In this document: in pieces, positions 17,197 through 25,912 of the stretch
Position numbering within the stretch: position 1 is the stretch's first letter
Layout of the letters: every line of letters begins with the position of its first letter
Origin: Shewanella schlegeliana
GTDB lineage: Bacteria > Pseudomonadota > Gammaproteobacteria > Enterobacterales > Shewanellaceae
Direction of reading: 5' to 3'
Assembly: GCF_016765635.1 (NCBI RefSeq)
Contig: NZ_JAESVD010000014.1
Coordinates: 1-64,000, forward strand
DNA length: 64,000 bases
Made by a program: the position numbers and the translations under genes
The notes under the pieces: generated by a model
The model's database searches: none
What the model was told of the DNA's origin: nothing
What the model saw: the letters and a program-made list of their open reading frames with translations, nothing else

Positions 17197-17931
17197 CTAA
17201 GCGTCACGTAACAGGCGGTTGCCTGCTTCGGCGAGTTTTTCGGCGCTCTTCATCAGTTTGACCTGCACCTCAAACTGACGACTTAAATCCATGGCGGCGA
17301 TTAGCTCGCCTACGGCCTGCACGTTGCTGGCCTCAAGAAAGCCGCTGCTCACGCTGACTTGCTCGCTGGCAGGCAATGGCTGGCGGTCTGCGGGATAAAG
17401 CAAACCGTCTAAGCCTTTGGTTAAGGTATTGATCTCTGGGTTAACCAGCTTGAGCTGGCCAACCTCTTCGATAATGCCGCCTTCATCGGCAATGATGCTG
17501 AGTCTGCCGTCATCACCAACGAACAGTTCGCGATATTCGGGTAATACGATAGGGCCATCAATACCGGCAACGGGGCGACCATCTAAGGTCAACTGGCCAT
17601 CGGCATCAGGCTGTATTGCGCCAGAGCGGGTATAGCCTTCGCCTTCGGCAGTCATCACCGCGAACAAGCCTGTATCATTGATAGCTAGATCTAAGGTTCT
17701 ACCCGTTGGATTCATCGCACCGGTTTGCTGGCTAAAGCCACTGCTTTGGGTCTGAGCCAGTACACGTGTCTGCAAGCTATTGCCCATCGGATTAACCACC
17801 ATGGCATTAACTCGCTCTAGATCCGCCTTAAAGCCTGTGGTGTCGGCGTTGGCTAGGTTGTTGGCGCGGATTGCTTGCGCCTCCATCACCCTTGCAGCCC
17901 CTTTGGCGGCGGTATATATCATTCTATCCAT
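17197..17931 (-). CDS. flgF: Proximal rod protein FlgF (lateral)
   Basis: A 244-residue proximal rod protein with the DRMIYTAAKGAARVMEAQAI start, the rod-family NLANADTTGFKADLER motif and the C-terminal MDLSRQFEVQVKLMKSAE helix. It stacks between FlgC and FlgG. It begins 9 bp after flgE. Confidence 0.96.
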   Translation of the reverse strand: MDRMIYTAAKGAARVMEAQAIRANNLANADTTGFKADLERVNAMVVNPMGNSLQTRVLAQTQSSGFSQQTGAMNPTGRTLDLAINDTGLFAVMTAEGEGYTRSGAIQPDADGQLTLDGRPVAGIDGPIVLPEYRELFVGDDGRLSIIADEGGIIEEVGQLKLVNPEINTLTKGLDGLLYPADRQPLPASEQVSVSSGFLEASNVQAVGELIAAMDLSRQFEVQVKLMKSAEKLAEAGNRLLRDA

Positions 17932-17940
17932 GAGTCAGCC

Positions 17941-19149
17941 TTAGATAGCGTTGAGCAAGGCTTGCTGCATGGTAGAGTTGGTATCTAACACCTTAGCATT
18001 AGACTGATAATTACGCTGAGCCGTCATCAGGTTAACCATCTCGGCGGTCTGATCGACGTTTGAGCCCTCAAGATAGCCGCCTGCAATCGAGCCTAGGGTG
18101 CCTGTCGTTGGCGTGCCGATAATGGGTTGGCCCGCAGCATTGGTTGCCGCCCAAGCGTTGTTGCTCACTGGCTCTAAACCGTTAGGGTTATTGAAGTCTG
18201 CCAGTACCACTTGACCTTGTAGCTGCTCTTGGCCATTGGTGTAGGTGCCATAAAGCATGCCACTATCATCTAAACGTATACCGTTAAGCTCACCTGAGGT
18301 GTAACCGTTTTGGCTCAGGCTTGAGTTGTTATAGTCAGAGGCGTACTGGGTGCTCTTGTCGTAGCTTAGCGCTAGGCTCATGTTTGATGCGCCGCCAACA
18401 ATATTGGGATCGGTAATATCTAAGGTGAGGTCTTGTCCGGCTGTTAGCATGCCATCAGAGTCGAAGTTGAGCTGGTGGCCGCCAGCAGGAGTCACGTCGG
18501 TGTCGCCCATCATGTAGTGTACCGACCAAGTATTGTCTGAGGTCTTAACGTAATACTGAGTGAGAGCATGCTCCTTACCTAAAGAGTCGTAAGCGGTCAC
18601 AGTGCTTGATGAGTGATAGGTTGACGCATCATCAGGGTCAAACGGATTAGCAGCTGGATCGATAACTTCTACTCGAGCATCTAAGTTAGAGACGAGGCCG
18701 ATTGTTGTTGTTGCTTTAGCGGGTAGGGCGCCGGCTTGTACCTGCAGGTCGGTCACATTGCCCGTTTGTAAGTTGCCCGCCGCGCTAACCGAGTAACCCT
18801 GTAATCGGTTACCTACAGAGTCTGTGATAAAACCATCGGCATTTTGGTTGAACATACCGGCTCTGGCGTACGTAGTATTGCCATCTTGGCCGCTCAACAT
18901 AAAGAAGCCTTCACCTTGAATGCCCATATCTAACTGACGACCGGTATAAGTTAAACTACCGCCAGCAGAGAAGTTTTGACTGGTGTTCATCACGTTCACA
19001 CCGCCAGCTTGGCCGCCGTTGTAGATGGCAGAAAACTCACTGCGGCCACTGCGAAATCCTACTGTTGAAGAGTTAGCAATGTTATTACTGATAGTGTTTA
19101 GATCTTGTGTGGTTGCTTGTAGGCCACTTAACGCAATATTGAAAGACAT
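17941..19149 (-). CDS. flgE: Hook protein FlgE (lateral)
   Basis: A 402-residue hook subunit. The N-terminal MSFNIALSGLQATTQDLN with NNIANSSTVGFRSGR and the C-terminal VNLMTAQRNYQSNAKVL helix frame a variable surface domain. The length is typical. FlgE polymerises on the rod under the FlgD cap until FliK stops export. It lies 22 bp after flgD. Confidence 0.97.
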   Translation of the reverse strand: MSFNIALSGLQATTQDLNTISNNIANSSTVGFRSGRSEFSAIYNGGQAGGVNVMNTSQNFSAGGSLTYTGRQLDMGIQGEGFFMLSGQDGNTTYARAGMFNQNADGFITDSVGNRLQGYSVSAAGNLQTGNVTDLQVQAGALPAKATTTIGLVSNLDARVEVIDPAANPFDPDDASTYHSSSTVTAYDSLGKEHALTQYYVKTSDNTWSVHYMMGDTDVTPAGGHQLNFDSDGMLTAGQDLTLDITDPNIVGGASNMSLALSYDKSTQYASDYNNSSLSQNGYTSGELNGIRLDDSGMLYGTYTNGQEQLQGQVVLADFNNPNGLEPVSNNAWAATNAAGQPIIGTPTTGTLGSIAGGYLEGSNVDQTAEMVNLMTAQRNYQSNAKVLDTNSTMQQALLNAI

Positions 19150-19171
19150 GAATTAATCCTTTGCTAACCTG

Positions 19172-19834
19172 TTATGAAACTTCAGAAATTTCAAGCACTG
19201 AAATAGTGCCTAGACCATTACCTAGCTCAGCCATCATCATTCCTGATGCGCTGATAAAATGTATTTTTTCGATTTCAGCTTTGACGAAGGTATCGGCTGT
19301 TTTGGTGACTTCACCTGCGGTGGTGTTTGCCACTATGCTGTAGTCGCCCGCAGGCAGTCCCAACGCTTCAGGGTCGATAGTGAAGCCAGTATCCCCCGCT
19401 TCTTGTGGACCCATCTCTAAGCTGTGGACGACATCGCCATTATCATCGACGATGTCGATACTTAAATTCTCAACTGAGCTGCCTAGGTAAACCTTGCCAT
19501 CGATAGGTGTATCTTCGATGCTAAATTCAGAAGCTGGCACCATGGCATCTTTACCTACTAACTGTGCTGACTGAACGATGCCGAGGTTCTCCATGATCAC
19601 CATCTGTGTCGACTGGTTGGCACGCATCTGCTCTAAGCTTTCGACCTGAGAGAACTGGGCTAACTGGCTGACATACTCTGTACCATCAATCGGATTGGTT
19701 GGATCTTGGTTCTGAATTTGCGCAATCATCAAGGTCATAAATTCGTTCTTGATAGAAGCCGCATCGTTACCCGGAGAGTTAACTACGCTGTTGCCACTGG
19801 TATTATTGGTGTTGCTAGTACTGGTTACGTTCAT
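19172..19834 (-). CDS. flgD: Hook-assembly scaffold FlgD (lateral)
   Basis: A 220-residue hook cap scaffold. The N-terminal half holds the FlgD motif FMTLMIAQIQNQDPTNPIDG followed by EYVSQLAQFSQVESLEQM. The C-terminal half is a beta-rich FlgD Ig-like/Tudor-like region. It overlaps flgC by one base, which suggests coupled translation. Confidence 0.95.
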   Translation of the reverse strand: MNVTSTSNTNNTSGNSVVNSPGNDAASIKNEFMTLMIAQIQNQDPTNPIDGTEYVSQLAQFSQVESLEQMRANQSTQMVIMENLGIVQSAQLVGKDAMVPASEFSIEDTPIDGKVYLGSSVENLSIDIVDDNGDVVHSLEMGPQEAGDTGFTIDPEALGLPAGDYSIVANTTAGEVTKTADTFVKAEIEKIHFISASGMMMAELGNGLGTISVLEISEVS

Positions 19835-20253
19835 TACTTAGTTCCTAACTGCAGTAAACCCTGCTGCATCGAACGTGCACGGTTCATGATTTCAACATTG
19901 GTCTCGAATGAGCGACTGGCCGCCATCATGTCAGCCATCTCCTCAACGGTATTGACGTTGGAGTAGGCCACATAGCCTTGCTCATCGGCATAAGGATGAT
20001 CGGGCTCATAGCGCAGATCCAGCGGTGCATCAGATTGCACTATCGCAGATACTTCAACGTGGGCACCTGCGACTTGCCCCTCTTGTGTCTGCTTGTAAAT
20101 AGTTGAGAATACTGGCTTTAACGCTCGAAACGCTTCGTCTGGGTTTTCTGCTGCCGCACCCGCGTTGGCTAAGTTACTGGCAACCGTATTGAGTCTAATG
20201 GTTTGGGCGTTCATGCCCGCTCCAGCAATTTGGTAAATTTCTGCAAATGACAT
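19834..20253 (-). CDS. flgC: Proximal rod protein FlgC (lateral)
   Basis: A 139-residue rod protein with N-terminal YQIAGAGMNAQTIRLN, SNLANAGA, and C-terminal SNVNTVEEMADMMAASRSFE, matching FlgC in sequence and length. It assembles next to FlgB. It starts 5 bp after flgB. Confidence 0.96.
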   Translation of the reverse strand: MSFAEIYQIAGAGMNAQTIRLNTVASNLANAGAAAENPDEAFRALKPVFSTIYKQTQEGQVAGAHVEVSAIVQSDAPLDLRYEPDHPYADEQGYVAYSNVNTVEEMADMMAASRSFETNVEIMNRARSMQQGLLQLGTK

Positions 20254-20258
20254 AGGGG

Positions 20259-20609
20259 TTATTTACCTTCGATAGCAGTGCGTAAACCTGAGATCTTCAT
20301 GTTGAGGAAGGTCAGGCTGGTTTGATAATCCATGGCGTTTTGTGAGTATCTGGCTTGCTCTTTGCCTAGCTCAACCGTGTTTTGATCTGCCGATGTTTGA
20401 TAAGGCACACGATAGCTAGCCTGATAGTTACGGTCGGGAGACATGCCTGCATTGATCTGCAACATCACAGATTTGAAGTCGAGATCTCTCGCCTTATAGC
20501 CGGGGGTTTCTGCATTGGCTAAGTTACCAGCCAGCATCTTGCTGCGCTCGACCCTAAAATCTAATGTGTGCGGATGAATACCTAATGCGGCATCAAGGTT
20601 GATAGCCAT
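20259..20609 (-). CDS. flgB: Proximal rod protein FlgB (lateral)
   Basis: A 116-residue rod protein, first gene of the flgBCDEFGHIJKL operon. The FlgB pattern AGNLANAETPGYKARDLDF and the C-terminal AMDYQTSLTFLNMKISGLR helix are clear. The gene diverges from flgA. A candidate sigma-54 promoter lies about 45 bp upstream, as expected for a LafK-controlled middle operon. Confidence 0.96.
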   Translation of the reverse strand: MAINLDAALGIHPHTLDFRVERSKMLAGNLANAETPGYKARDLDFKSVMLQINAGMSPDRNYQASYRVPYQTSADQNTVELGKEQARYSQNAMDYQTSLTFLNMKISGLRTAIEGK

Positions 20610-20654
20610 TACGACTCCTAGTATGGTATGTCCAATTTAATTGCCGCTTGACTA

Positions 20655-20671
20655 TTCAATTAGTGTGCCAA
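20655..20671 (-). promoter_or_regulatory. Candidate sigma-54 promoter for the flgB operon
   Basis: On the minus strand TTGGCACACTAATTGAA matches the -24/-12 consensus TGGCAC-N5-TTGCA except for A instead of C in the -12 dinucleotide. The distance to the flgB ATG is about 45 bp. LafK in this locus is the expected activator. Confidence 0.6.
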
Positions 20672-20693
20672 TAATCTTAATTGAGGTTTTTCA

Positions 20694-21440
20694 ATGGTTT
20701 ACTTGTTTTTGTGGCGCAAGATCGGAACCTGTGTTTCCTGCTTCCTCATCGCCACTTCCTGTTTACTTCCGCAGCTGAGTCTGGCGCAGGATTCGATGAC
20801 AACGGTTGAGCAGATTGATAGCGAATTCACTCAATTACTGACTAAGGAGTTGGAGCAGTGGCGTCAGCAAGCCGCTTTGTCTCAGCTGGATGTTAAGGCA
20901 GAGATTAAGGTGCCATCGGGGGCGAAAAGGCTAGCGCTTTGCCCTGTGGCAGTGAGCATAGATGCAGGCTCTGGGATCCCATTAGGCAATGTGCAACGCA
21001 AGGTGAGCTGTGGGGCATTAGGCTGGAGCCTCTTCGTTCGAGCCAAGGTTAGTGTGAGCGTTAAAATTCCTGTGGCTAATCGAGTCCTCAAGCGCGGCGA
21101 GCATATCTTGGCAGCGGATATCGACTGGAAAGTGATAAAACTGGGGGCATCGGATCGAGACTTAGTCACTGCTCTCGATGAGATAGTAGGTCGTCAAGTG
21201 GTGCGTAAGGTACGCCGCTATCAACCAATTAGAGCTGTACAGTTGAGTTCGCCTCAATGGGTGAATATTGGTGACCGAGTCATTATCGAGGCTCGCAGCA
21301 ATGGCTTCTATGCCAATATGTCGGGAGAAGCCCTCGAAGGCGGCGGCGAGGGCAAAGGGATCCGAGTGAGGAACCTTAGCTCTGGCAAAGTGATCATTGC
21401 CTATCCAATCGCGAAGGGGCGGGTGGCGACGCAGTTTTAA
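20694..21440 (+). CDS. flgA: P-ring assembly chaperone FlgA (lateral)
   Basis: A 248-residue periplasmic protein with a signal peptide (hydrophobic core ends near SLAQ, residue 32) and a C-terminal SAF domain with VLKRGEHILAADIDWK and the closing VRVRNLSSGKVI. It escorts FlgI to form the P ring. GAGG lies 8 bases ahead of the ATG. It is divergent from flgB and is followed 134 bp later by flgM. Confidence 0.94.
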   Translation: MVYLFLWRKIGTCVSCFLIATSCLLPQLSLAQDSMTTVEQIDSEFTQLLTKELEQWRQQAALSQLDVKAEIKVPSGAKRLALCPVAVSIDAGSGIPLGNVQRKVSCGALGWSLFVRAKVSVSVKIPVANRVLKRGEHILAADIDWKVIKLGASDRDLVTALDEIVGRQVVRKVRRYQPIRAVQLSSPQWVNIGDRVIIEARSNGFYANMSGEALEGGGEGKGIRVRNLSSGKVIIAYPIAKGRVATQF

Positions 21441-21574
21441 CGGTAGATCATGGCGAACCTGCCAATATAGCTGCTGAATCTGAGCACTTCTTTTGCCAAA
21501 TAAATGGCGTTAATTTCAGTTGTGTAGTCTTTCTGTCGCTCTAGTTATATATAGGCATATTTGAGGCAGCCATT

Positions 21575-21862
21575 ATGGAAATAAACAAAATAAACAGTAC
21601 GATAAATGCTGAAATGGGCACCAGCAAGAGTAAGACGCATAGTGCCGTTCAGCCTTTAGATACTCCCGTTGCTACGGCGGTAAAACCTCAGCAAGAGGTC
21701 AGTGAAGACTGTCGATTGATTGAGTATAGCCAGCAGCGATTAGAGCAGTTGCCGGACTTTGAACTGGCGAAAGTCGCGGAAATTCGCCAGTCGCTGATCG
21801 ATGGGAGTTTTGATCTCGATCTAGAGAAGTTAACCGATGCCATGGTGCAGCAACATGGCTGA
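21575..21862 (+). CDS. flgM: Anti-sigma-28 factor FlgM (lateral)
   Basis: A 95-residue protein with a disordered N-terminus and the FlgM C-terminal helix pattern (VAEIRQSLIDGSFDLDLEKL). It should hold LafS inactive until the hook is complete and FlgM is exported. GAGGCAGCC precedes the ATG. Its 3' end overlaps flgN. The 134 bp from flgA to this gene may carry its own promoter. Confidence 0.92.
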   Translation: MEINKINSTINAEMGTSKSKTHSAVQPLDTPVATAVKPQQEVSEDCRLIEYSQQRLEQLPDFELAKVAEIRQSLIDGSFDLDLEKLTDAMVQQHG

Positions 21863-22304
21863 GGCAGTTAGCAAGCGTGAGTTAGTGCAGAGCTTAGTGC
21901 GCGGGATCCGTCAGGATATTGAGGGCTATAAGCAACTTAAAAGCTTGTTGAAGCGTCAGCGAGAGTTGATGCAACGTCGTGATAACGGCGGCCTTAAACA
22001 CCATAACGAACACCAATCGAGTCTGTGTGACAGCTTAATGCACAAGGCTGGCGAGCGCCGCAGAATGTTGCAAGCGCTCGGTTTTGCTGGTGATGCCAGT
22101 GGCATGGATGCGTTAATTGCTAGGCTTCCGCAATCATCGGCGAGCCAAGTCTCTATTTTATGGCAAAACTTGTTGCTGTTGGTGAAAGAGAGCCAACAGG
22201 TTAATGAAGCCAATGGTAAGCTGCTGGTGGCACAGCAAGAGGTGATAAGTCAGCTGCTTAATCGAGGTGGTGATAGCCATGTCGATTATGGTGAAATGCG
22301 TTAG
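21855..22304 (+). CDS. flgN: FlgK/FlgL export chaperone FlgN (lateral)
   Basis: A 149-residue all-helical FlgN-family chaperone that should bind FlgK and FlgL C-termini. The ATG at 21855 overlaps flgM by 8 bp; an ATG 18 bases upstream in the same frame is possible, and neither has a clear ribosome site. The gene converges on fliJ and their last bases overlap by 4 bp, so transcripts from both strands meet here without a terminator. Confidence 0.88.
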   Translation: MAEAVSKRELVQSLVRGIRQDIEGYKQLKSLLKRQRELMQRRDNGGLKHHNEHQSSLCDSLMHKAGERRRMLQALGFAGDASGMDALIARLPQSSASQVSILWQNLLLLVKESQQVNEANGKLLVAQQEVISQLLNRGGDSHVDYGEMR

Positions 22305-22723
22305 CCTCGACCTGCTGTCGCGTAGCGCGCGGCTAGATCATCTAACTGTTTTTGCTCCTGCTTCTGCTGTAACTGATGTTGCTGCTCTAGTCTTTCTCGA
22401 TATAACCACTGTATACCTTGCTGGCGACCCAACTGCTTATGCCACAGTTGATGCATTCTCTGCTGCTCCTGTTGTAGCAGCAGTTGTTTGCGAGTCAGTT
22501 GCTTTATCATCGGCTCGATAACTTGGATCATCTGCGCGCTATTTTGCAACATCATTGCCGTGGCGTTGGTGAGGTTTATCTGGGTGTAATCGGTCACCAT
22601 CTGCCCAAGCTGGTGCTTTTGCTGCTCTATGGTATCTATCTTACTCTGGGCGGCATTACGCTGCTGCCCAAGCTGGCTAAGCTTCTTCTCTTCTTGCTGA
22701 CATAACCTGAGTAATTGCTTCAT
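22301..22723 (-). CDS. fliJ: Flagellar export protein FliJ (lateral)
   Basis: A 140-residue Gln- and Lys-rich coiled-coil protein, as expected of FliJ, the central stalk of the FliI ATPase that activates the export gate. Sequence conservation is low in this family, and the call relies on coiled-coil character and position 54 bp after fliI. It is the last gene of the fliE-J block. Confidence 0.88.
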   Translation of the reverse strand: MKQLLRLCQQEEKKLSQLGQQRNAAQSKIDTIEQQKHQLGQMVTDYTQINLTNATAMMLQNSAQMIQVIEPMIKQLTRKQLLLQQEQQRMHQLWHKQLGRQQGIQWLYRERLEQQHQLQQKQEQKQLDDLAARYATAGRG

Positions 22724-22777
22724 CTTATATTTCCCGTAGGGACAAGCTAAATAGTGACTTTGTCTGGCTTTTTATTG

Positions 22778-24112
22778 CTATCGTGCAGATAGGTTAAATC
22801 CCATCTGGCTGACCAGCTGCTCTAGGGCGCTGAGGCTTTGCTTGAGGTCGGCTTGTGTGTGAGTCGCCTGACGTAAGAAAGCCGCCATCTGTGGATAGCT
22901 GCTCACCGCCATATCCATTTCTGCATCATGACCAGCTTGATAGCCGCCTAGCGGTAATAGTTCTTTGACCTCGTTATAACGGCTATTGAGGTGACGGAAC
23001 CATTGCCCCTGTTTTAGGCTGCTTTCGCTGGCTACTTGTGTTGCGAGACGACTGACAGAGGCACCAATATCGATGGCTGGAAAGTGCCCCTGCTCGGCTA
23101 GCTTACGGTTAAGCACAATATGACCATCGAGAATCGCCCTTGCCGAGTCGGCAATCGGATCTTGCTGGTCATCACCCTCGGTTAATACGGTATAAAAGGC
23201 GGTGAGGGTACCAGTTGGGTGTTGGCTGTTACCAGCCATCTCCACCAGGCTAGGCAGTTGGGCGAACGCCGAAGGCGGGTAGCCTTTAGTGGCTGGAGGC
23301 TCACCTAAACTCAAGGCGATTTCCCGTTGAGCCTGAGCATAGCGAGTCAACGAGTCCACCAGGAGCAATACTTGCTTACCTTGGTCACGATAGGCCGCAG
23401 CAATATGATGGCATAGGCGCATGGCGCGCATACGCATTAAAGGCGTGGTGTCGGCTGGCGCGGCGACAACCACGGCGCGTTTACGTCCCTCTTCACCTAA
23501 GGACTCTTCGATAAACTCTCTGACCTCTCGGCCACGTTCACCAATGAGTCCAACGACTACCACGTCGGCTTCGGTAAAGCGGGTCATCATGCCAAGTAAC
23601 ACACTCTTACCCACGCCTGAGCCCGCGAATAGGCCGAGACGTTGACCACGGCCGACGGGGAGCAGGGCATTGATGGCGCGAATTCCCACATCTAATGGCT
23701 CACGGATCGGCTTACGTAATAGTGGGTTAGTACTTTTAAACTGCAGCGGCACATGGGGAATATGTTTGATACTGCCGAGATCGTCTAATGGTTGGCCTAA
23801 GCCGTCGAGTACGCGCCCGAGTAGGCCGAGTCCCGTCGGTATTTGACAGCGCCCTTCGATGGGCATCACTCGCGCACCGGGCATTAAACCGTTGGTCGGC
23901 TCGATTGGCATCAGGCAAAGGGTGTCTTTGTAGAAGCCGACGACTTCGGCTTCGACTAAATGGTTATCACGGCACTCAACATAACAACGATCGCCGGTGC
24001 CCAATTGACAGCCCACGGCCTCAAGCAGTAGGCCGTTAACGCGAGTTAAGCGACCATAGACTTGGGCAACAGGGATTTTCGGCCAATCCAAGATATCGGC
24101 ATTAAGCTTCAA
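22778..24112 (-). CDS. fliI: Flagellum-specific ATPase FliI (lateral)
   Basis: A 444-residue export ATPase. Walker A is GSGVGKS at residues 164-170, and the F1-beta-like segment LLLVDSLTRYAQAQREIAL contains Walker B. The signature PPATKGYPPSAFAQLP is present. It forms a hexamer with FliH and FliJ at the export gate base. It overlaps fliH by 11 bp. Confidence 0.96.
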   Translation of the reverse strand: MKLNADILDWPKIPVAQVYGRLTRVNGLLLEAVGCQLGTGDRCYVECRDNHLVEAEVVGFYKDTLCLMPIEPTNGLMPGARVMPIEGRCQIPTGLGLLGRVLDGLGQPLDDLGSIKHIPHVPLQFKSTNPLLRKPIREPLDVGIRAINALLPVGRGQRLGLFAGSGVGKSVLLGMMTRFTEADVVVVGLIGERGREVREFIEESLGEEGRKRAVVVAAPADTTPLMRMRAMRLCHHIAAAYRDQGKQVLLLVDSLTRYAQAQREIALSLGEPPATKGYPPSAFAQLPSLVEMAGNSQHPTGTLTAFYTVLTEGDDQQDPIADSARAILDGHIVLNRKLAEQGHFPAIDIGASVSRLATQVASESSLKQGQWFRHLNSRYNEVKELLPLGGYQAGHDAEMDMAVSSYPQMAAFLRQATHTQADLKQSLSALEQLVSQMGFNLSAR

Positions 24113-24854
24113 CGTCTACCTCATTTGTCACGCTGCCTGCCTGTGATGAGTCCTGCAGATGAGCTTCAACTTGAGCCATACAGCGGTTGAGGCGAGTCTC
24201 GACCGATGCATCGGCGTCGGAGGTTTCACTAACAATTCTGCAGCCGCCAGCACTGATGCTAGCATCAGCCACTAAGGTCCATGAGTGGATCTTATCGGCC
24301 GCTAACTCTTTAAGCTTGTCTACTGCACTCGGTTCTAGGTGGATCTTAACTTGAGTCGGGTCGTCTGGCAGAGCGGCCAAGGTCTCTTCGATTAAGTTTA
24401 AGATCTGCTGTGGTTGTAGAGTCAGCTCGCAGCGAATAACTTGTAACGACACCCGTCGAACTAGATCGAGGATCAGCGACTGCTGCTGCAAAATCTGCTG
24501 ATTGTGCCCCTCTTCGAGCAGTGACTTCAGTGCACCCAAGGGGGCAATAATGCTATTGAGCTGCTCGTCGATATTGTCTTTGCCTTTCAGTTGGCCCTCG
24601 ATACGACCCTGATTAAAGCCGGCGGCATAGCCCGATTGACGACCTTCCTCTTCGCCGGAGCTAAATCCAGCTTGGTGGCCTTTCTGCACACCTTCATCGT
24701 ACCCCTTGTCGAAGGCTTGCTGGAAATCTTGCCAGTTAGAGCCCTCGGAGTTGTCATCGGTTTTTGGCGCGACGAGTGGTGAGAAGCGGTGGCGGCGAGG
24801 GTGTTGACCGACAAGGCGCCAGCGCGGATCGGTATTATTGAGTCGTTGGCTCAT
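24102..24854 (-). CDS. fliH: Export ATPase regulator FliH (lateral)
   Basis: A 250-residue FliH. Residues about 45-90 carry the GxxxG-type glycine repeats typical of the family (GYDEGVQKGHQAGFSSGEEEG). A coiled coil and a C-terminal domain that binds FliI follow. It overlaps fliG by one base and fliI by 11 bp. Confidence 0.93.
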   Translation of the reverse strand: MSQRLNNTDPRWRLVGQHPRRHRFSPLVAPKTDDNSEGSNWQDFQQAFDKGYDEGVQKGHQAGFSSGEEEGRQSGYAAGFNQGRIEGQLKGKDNIDEQLNSIIAPLGALKSLLEEGHNQQILQQQSLILDLVRRVSLQVIRCELTLQPQQILNLIEETLAALPDDPTQVKIHLEPSAVDKLKELAADKIHSWTLVADASISAGGCRIVSETSDADASVETRLNRCMAQVEAHLQDSSQAGSVTNEVDVEA

Positions 24855-25867
24855 TATTCTACTACCTGCTCTTCAAATAACTGCAGTTCAATTTCACCGT
24901 CATCCATCATCTGCTTAGCCAGCTCCATTATCTCTTTACGGGCGGCAATCGCTTGGCTCAATGGTACAGTGCCTATCGCTTCAACCTGAGTTTCAATTGC
25001 CGAAGACATACGTTTGGGTAGTGCACCGAGCAGTGTCATCTTAAGTTCGTTATCGATACCTTTTAATGCCAGTGCTAATACATCGGCTGGTACGGCTGCC
25101 ATGATATCTCGTAGCGTCTCAGGCTTTTGTCGGCCTAGGATGATGAAGTCGAACATATTGTCCGCTATGTTATTGGCTAGCTGCTTATCATGCAGTTTTA
25201 GCATCTCCATCAGCTGCTCTCTGTCGCCTTCGAAGCGATTGAGGATGTCGGCCACTTGGCGGACACCACTGATCTGAGTGTGACTTTTCTCCATCGCAAT
25301 CAGCATGCAACGCTCGACGAGCTGCTTGAGTTCATCGACCACTTCACGGTCTAAATCCCCTAACTGAGCGATGCGCACTAACACTTCATCTTGCCCGCTA
25401 GCGGGTAGGCTATGTAGTACCTGAGCGGCACTCTCCGGTGGCAGTAAGCCTAATAGTACGGCTTGCAGCTGGCTGTGTTCGTTGGCGATCTCGCGAGCGA
25501 GTAGTTGAGGGTCGACCCACTCGAGTCGCTTAACGAGGATTTTGATCTCATCACCATAGATGCTGTCGATTAGGCTCTTGGCTACTCTGTCACCCAATGC
25601 AAGATCTAAGGTTTTTTGTAAATAGGTGCGTGAAGCGCGGGCGATCCCCGATTGCTCTTGGTAGCGCTTGAAGAATCGTCCAAGTACAGCCTCAGCCTCA
25701 TGTTGGGTGATGCTAGATAGACGCGCCATCTTGTGGCTGAGGTGCTGCACATCGTTGCGATCTAAATGAGCCATCACCTGAGCAGCGCCTTTTTCTCCCA
25801 TGCTAAGCAGTAGCATGGCAGCTTGCTCTAGGTTGTCCATCTTGATTGTGAGTTCATTGTTATTCAC
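24854..25867 (-). CDS. fliG: Motor switch protein FliG (lateral)
   Basis: A 337-residue rotor protein that binds FliF, FliM and the stator. The N-terminal MLLSMGEKGAAQVMAHL, the central EHSQLQAVLLGLL and the C-terminal FDFIILGRQKPETLRDIM domains are all present. A GTG start at 25867 fits the length. The likely alternative is the ATG ten codons later. It follows fliF by 45 bp. Confidence 0.96.
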   Translation of the reverse strand: MNNNELTIKMDNLEQAAMLLLSMGEKGAAQVMAHLDRNDVQHLSHKMARLSSITQHEAEAVLGRFFKRYQEQSGIARASRTYLQKTLDLALGDRVAKSLIDSIYGDEIKILVKRLEWVDPQLLAREIANEHSQLQAVLLGLLPPESAAQVLHSLPASGQDEVLVRIAQLGDLDREVVDELKQLVERCMLIAMEKSHTQISGVRQVADILNRFEGDREQLMEMLKLHDKQLANNIADNMFDFIILGRQKPETLRDIMAAVPADVLALALKGIDNELKMTLLGALPKRMSSAIETQVEAIGTVPLSQAIAARKEIMELAKQMMDDGEIELQLFEEQVVE

Positions 25868-25912
25868 GGTTTGGGTTACCTATCTATATAACGCTAAATG
25901 CATTTGGGTTCA

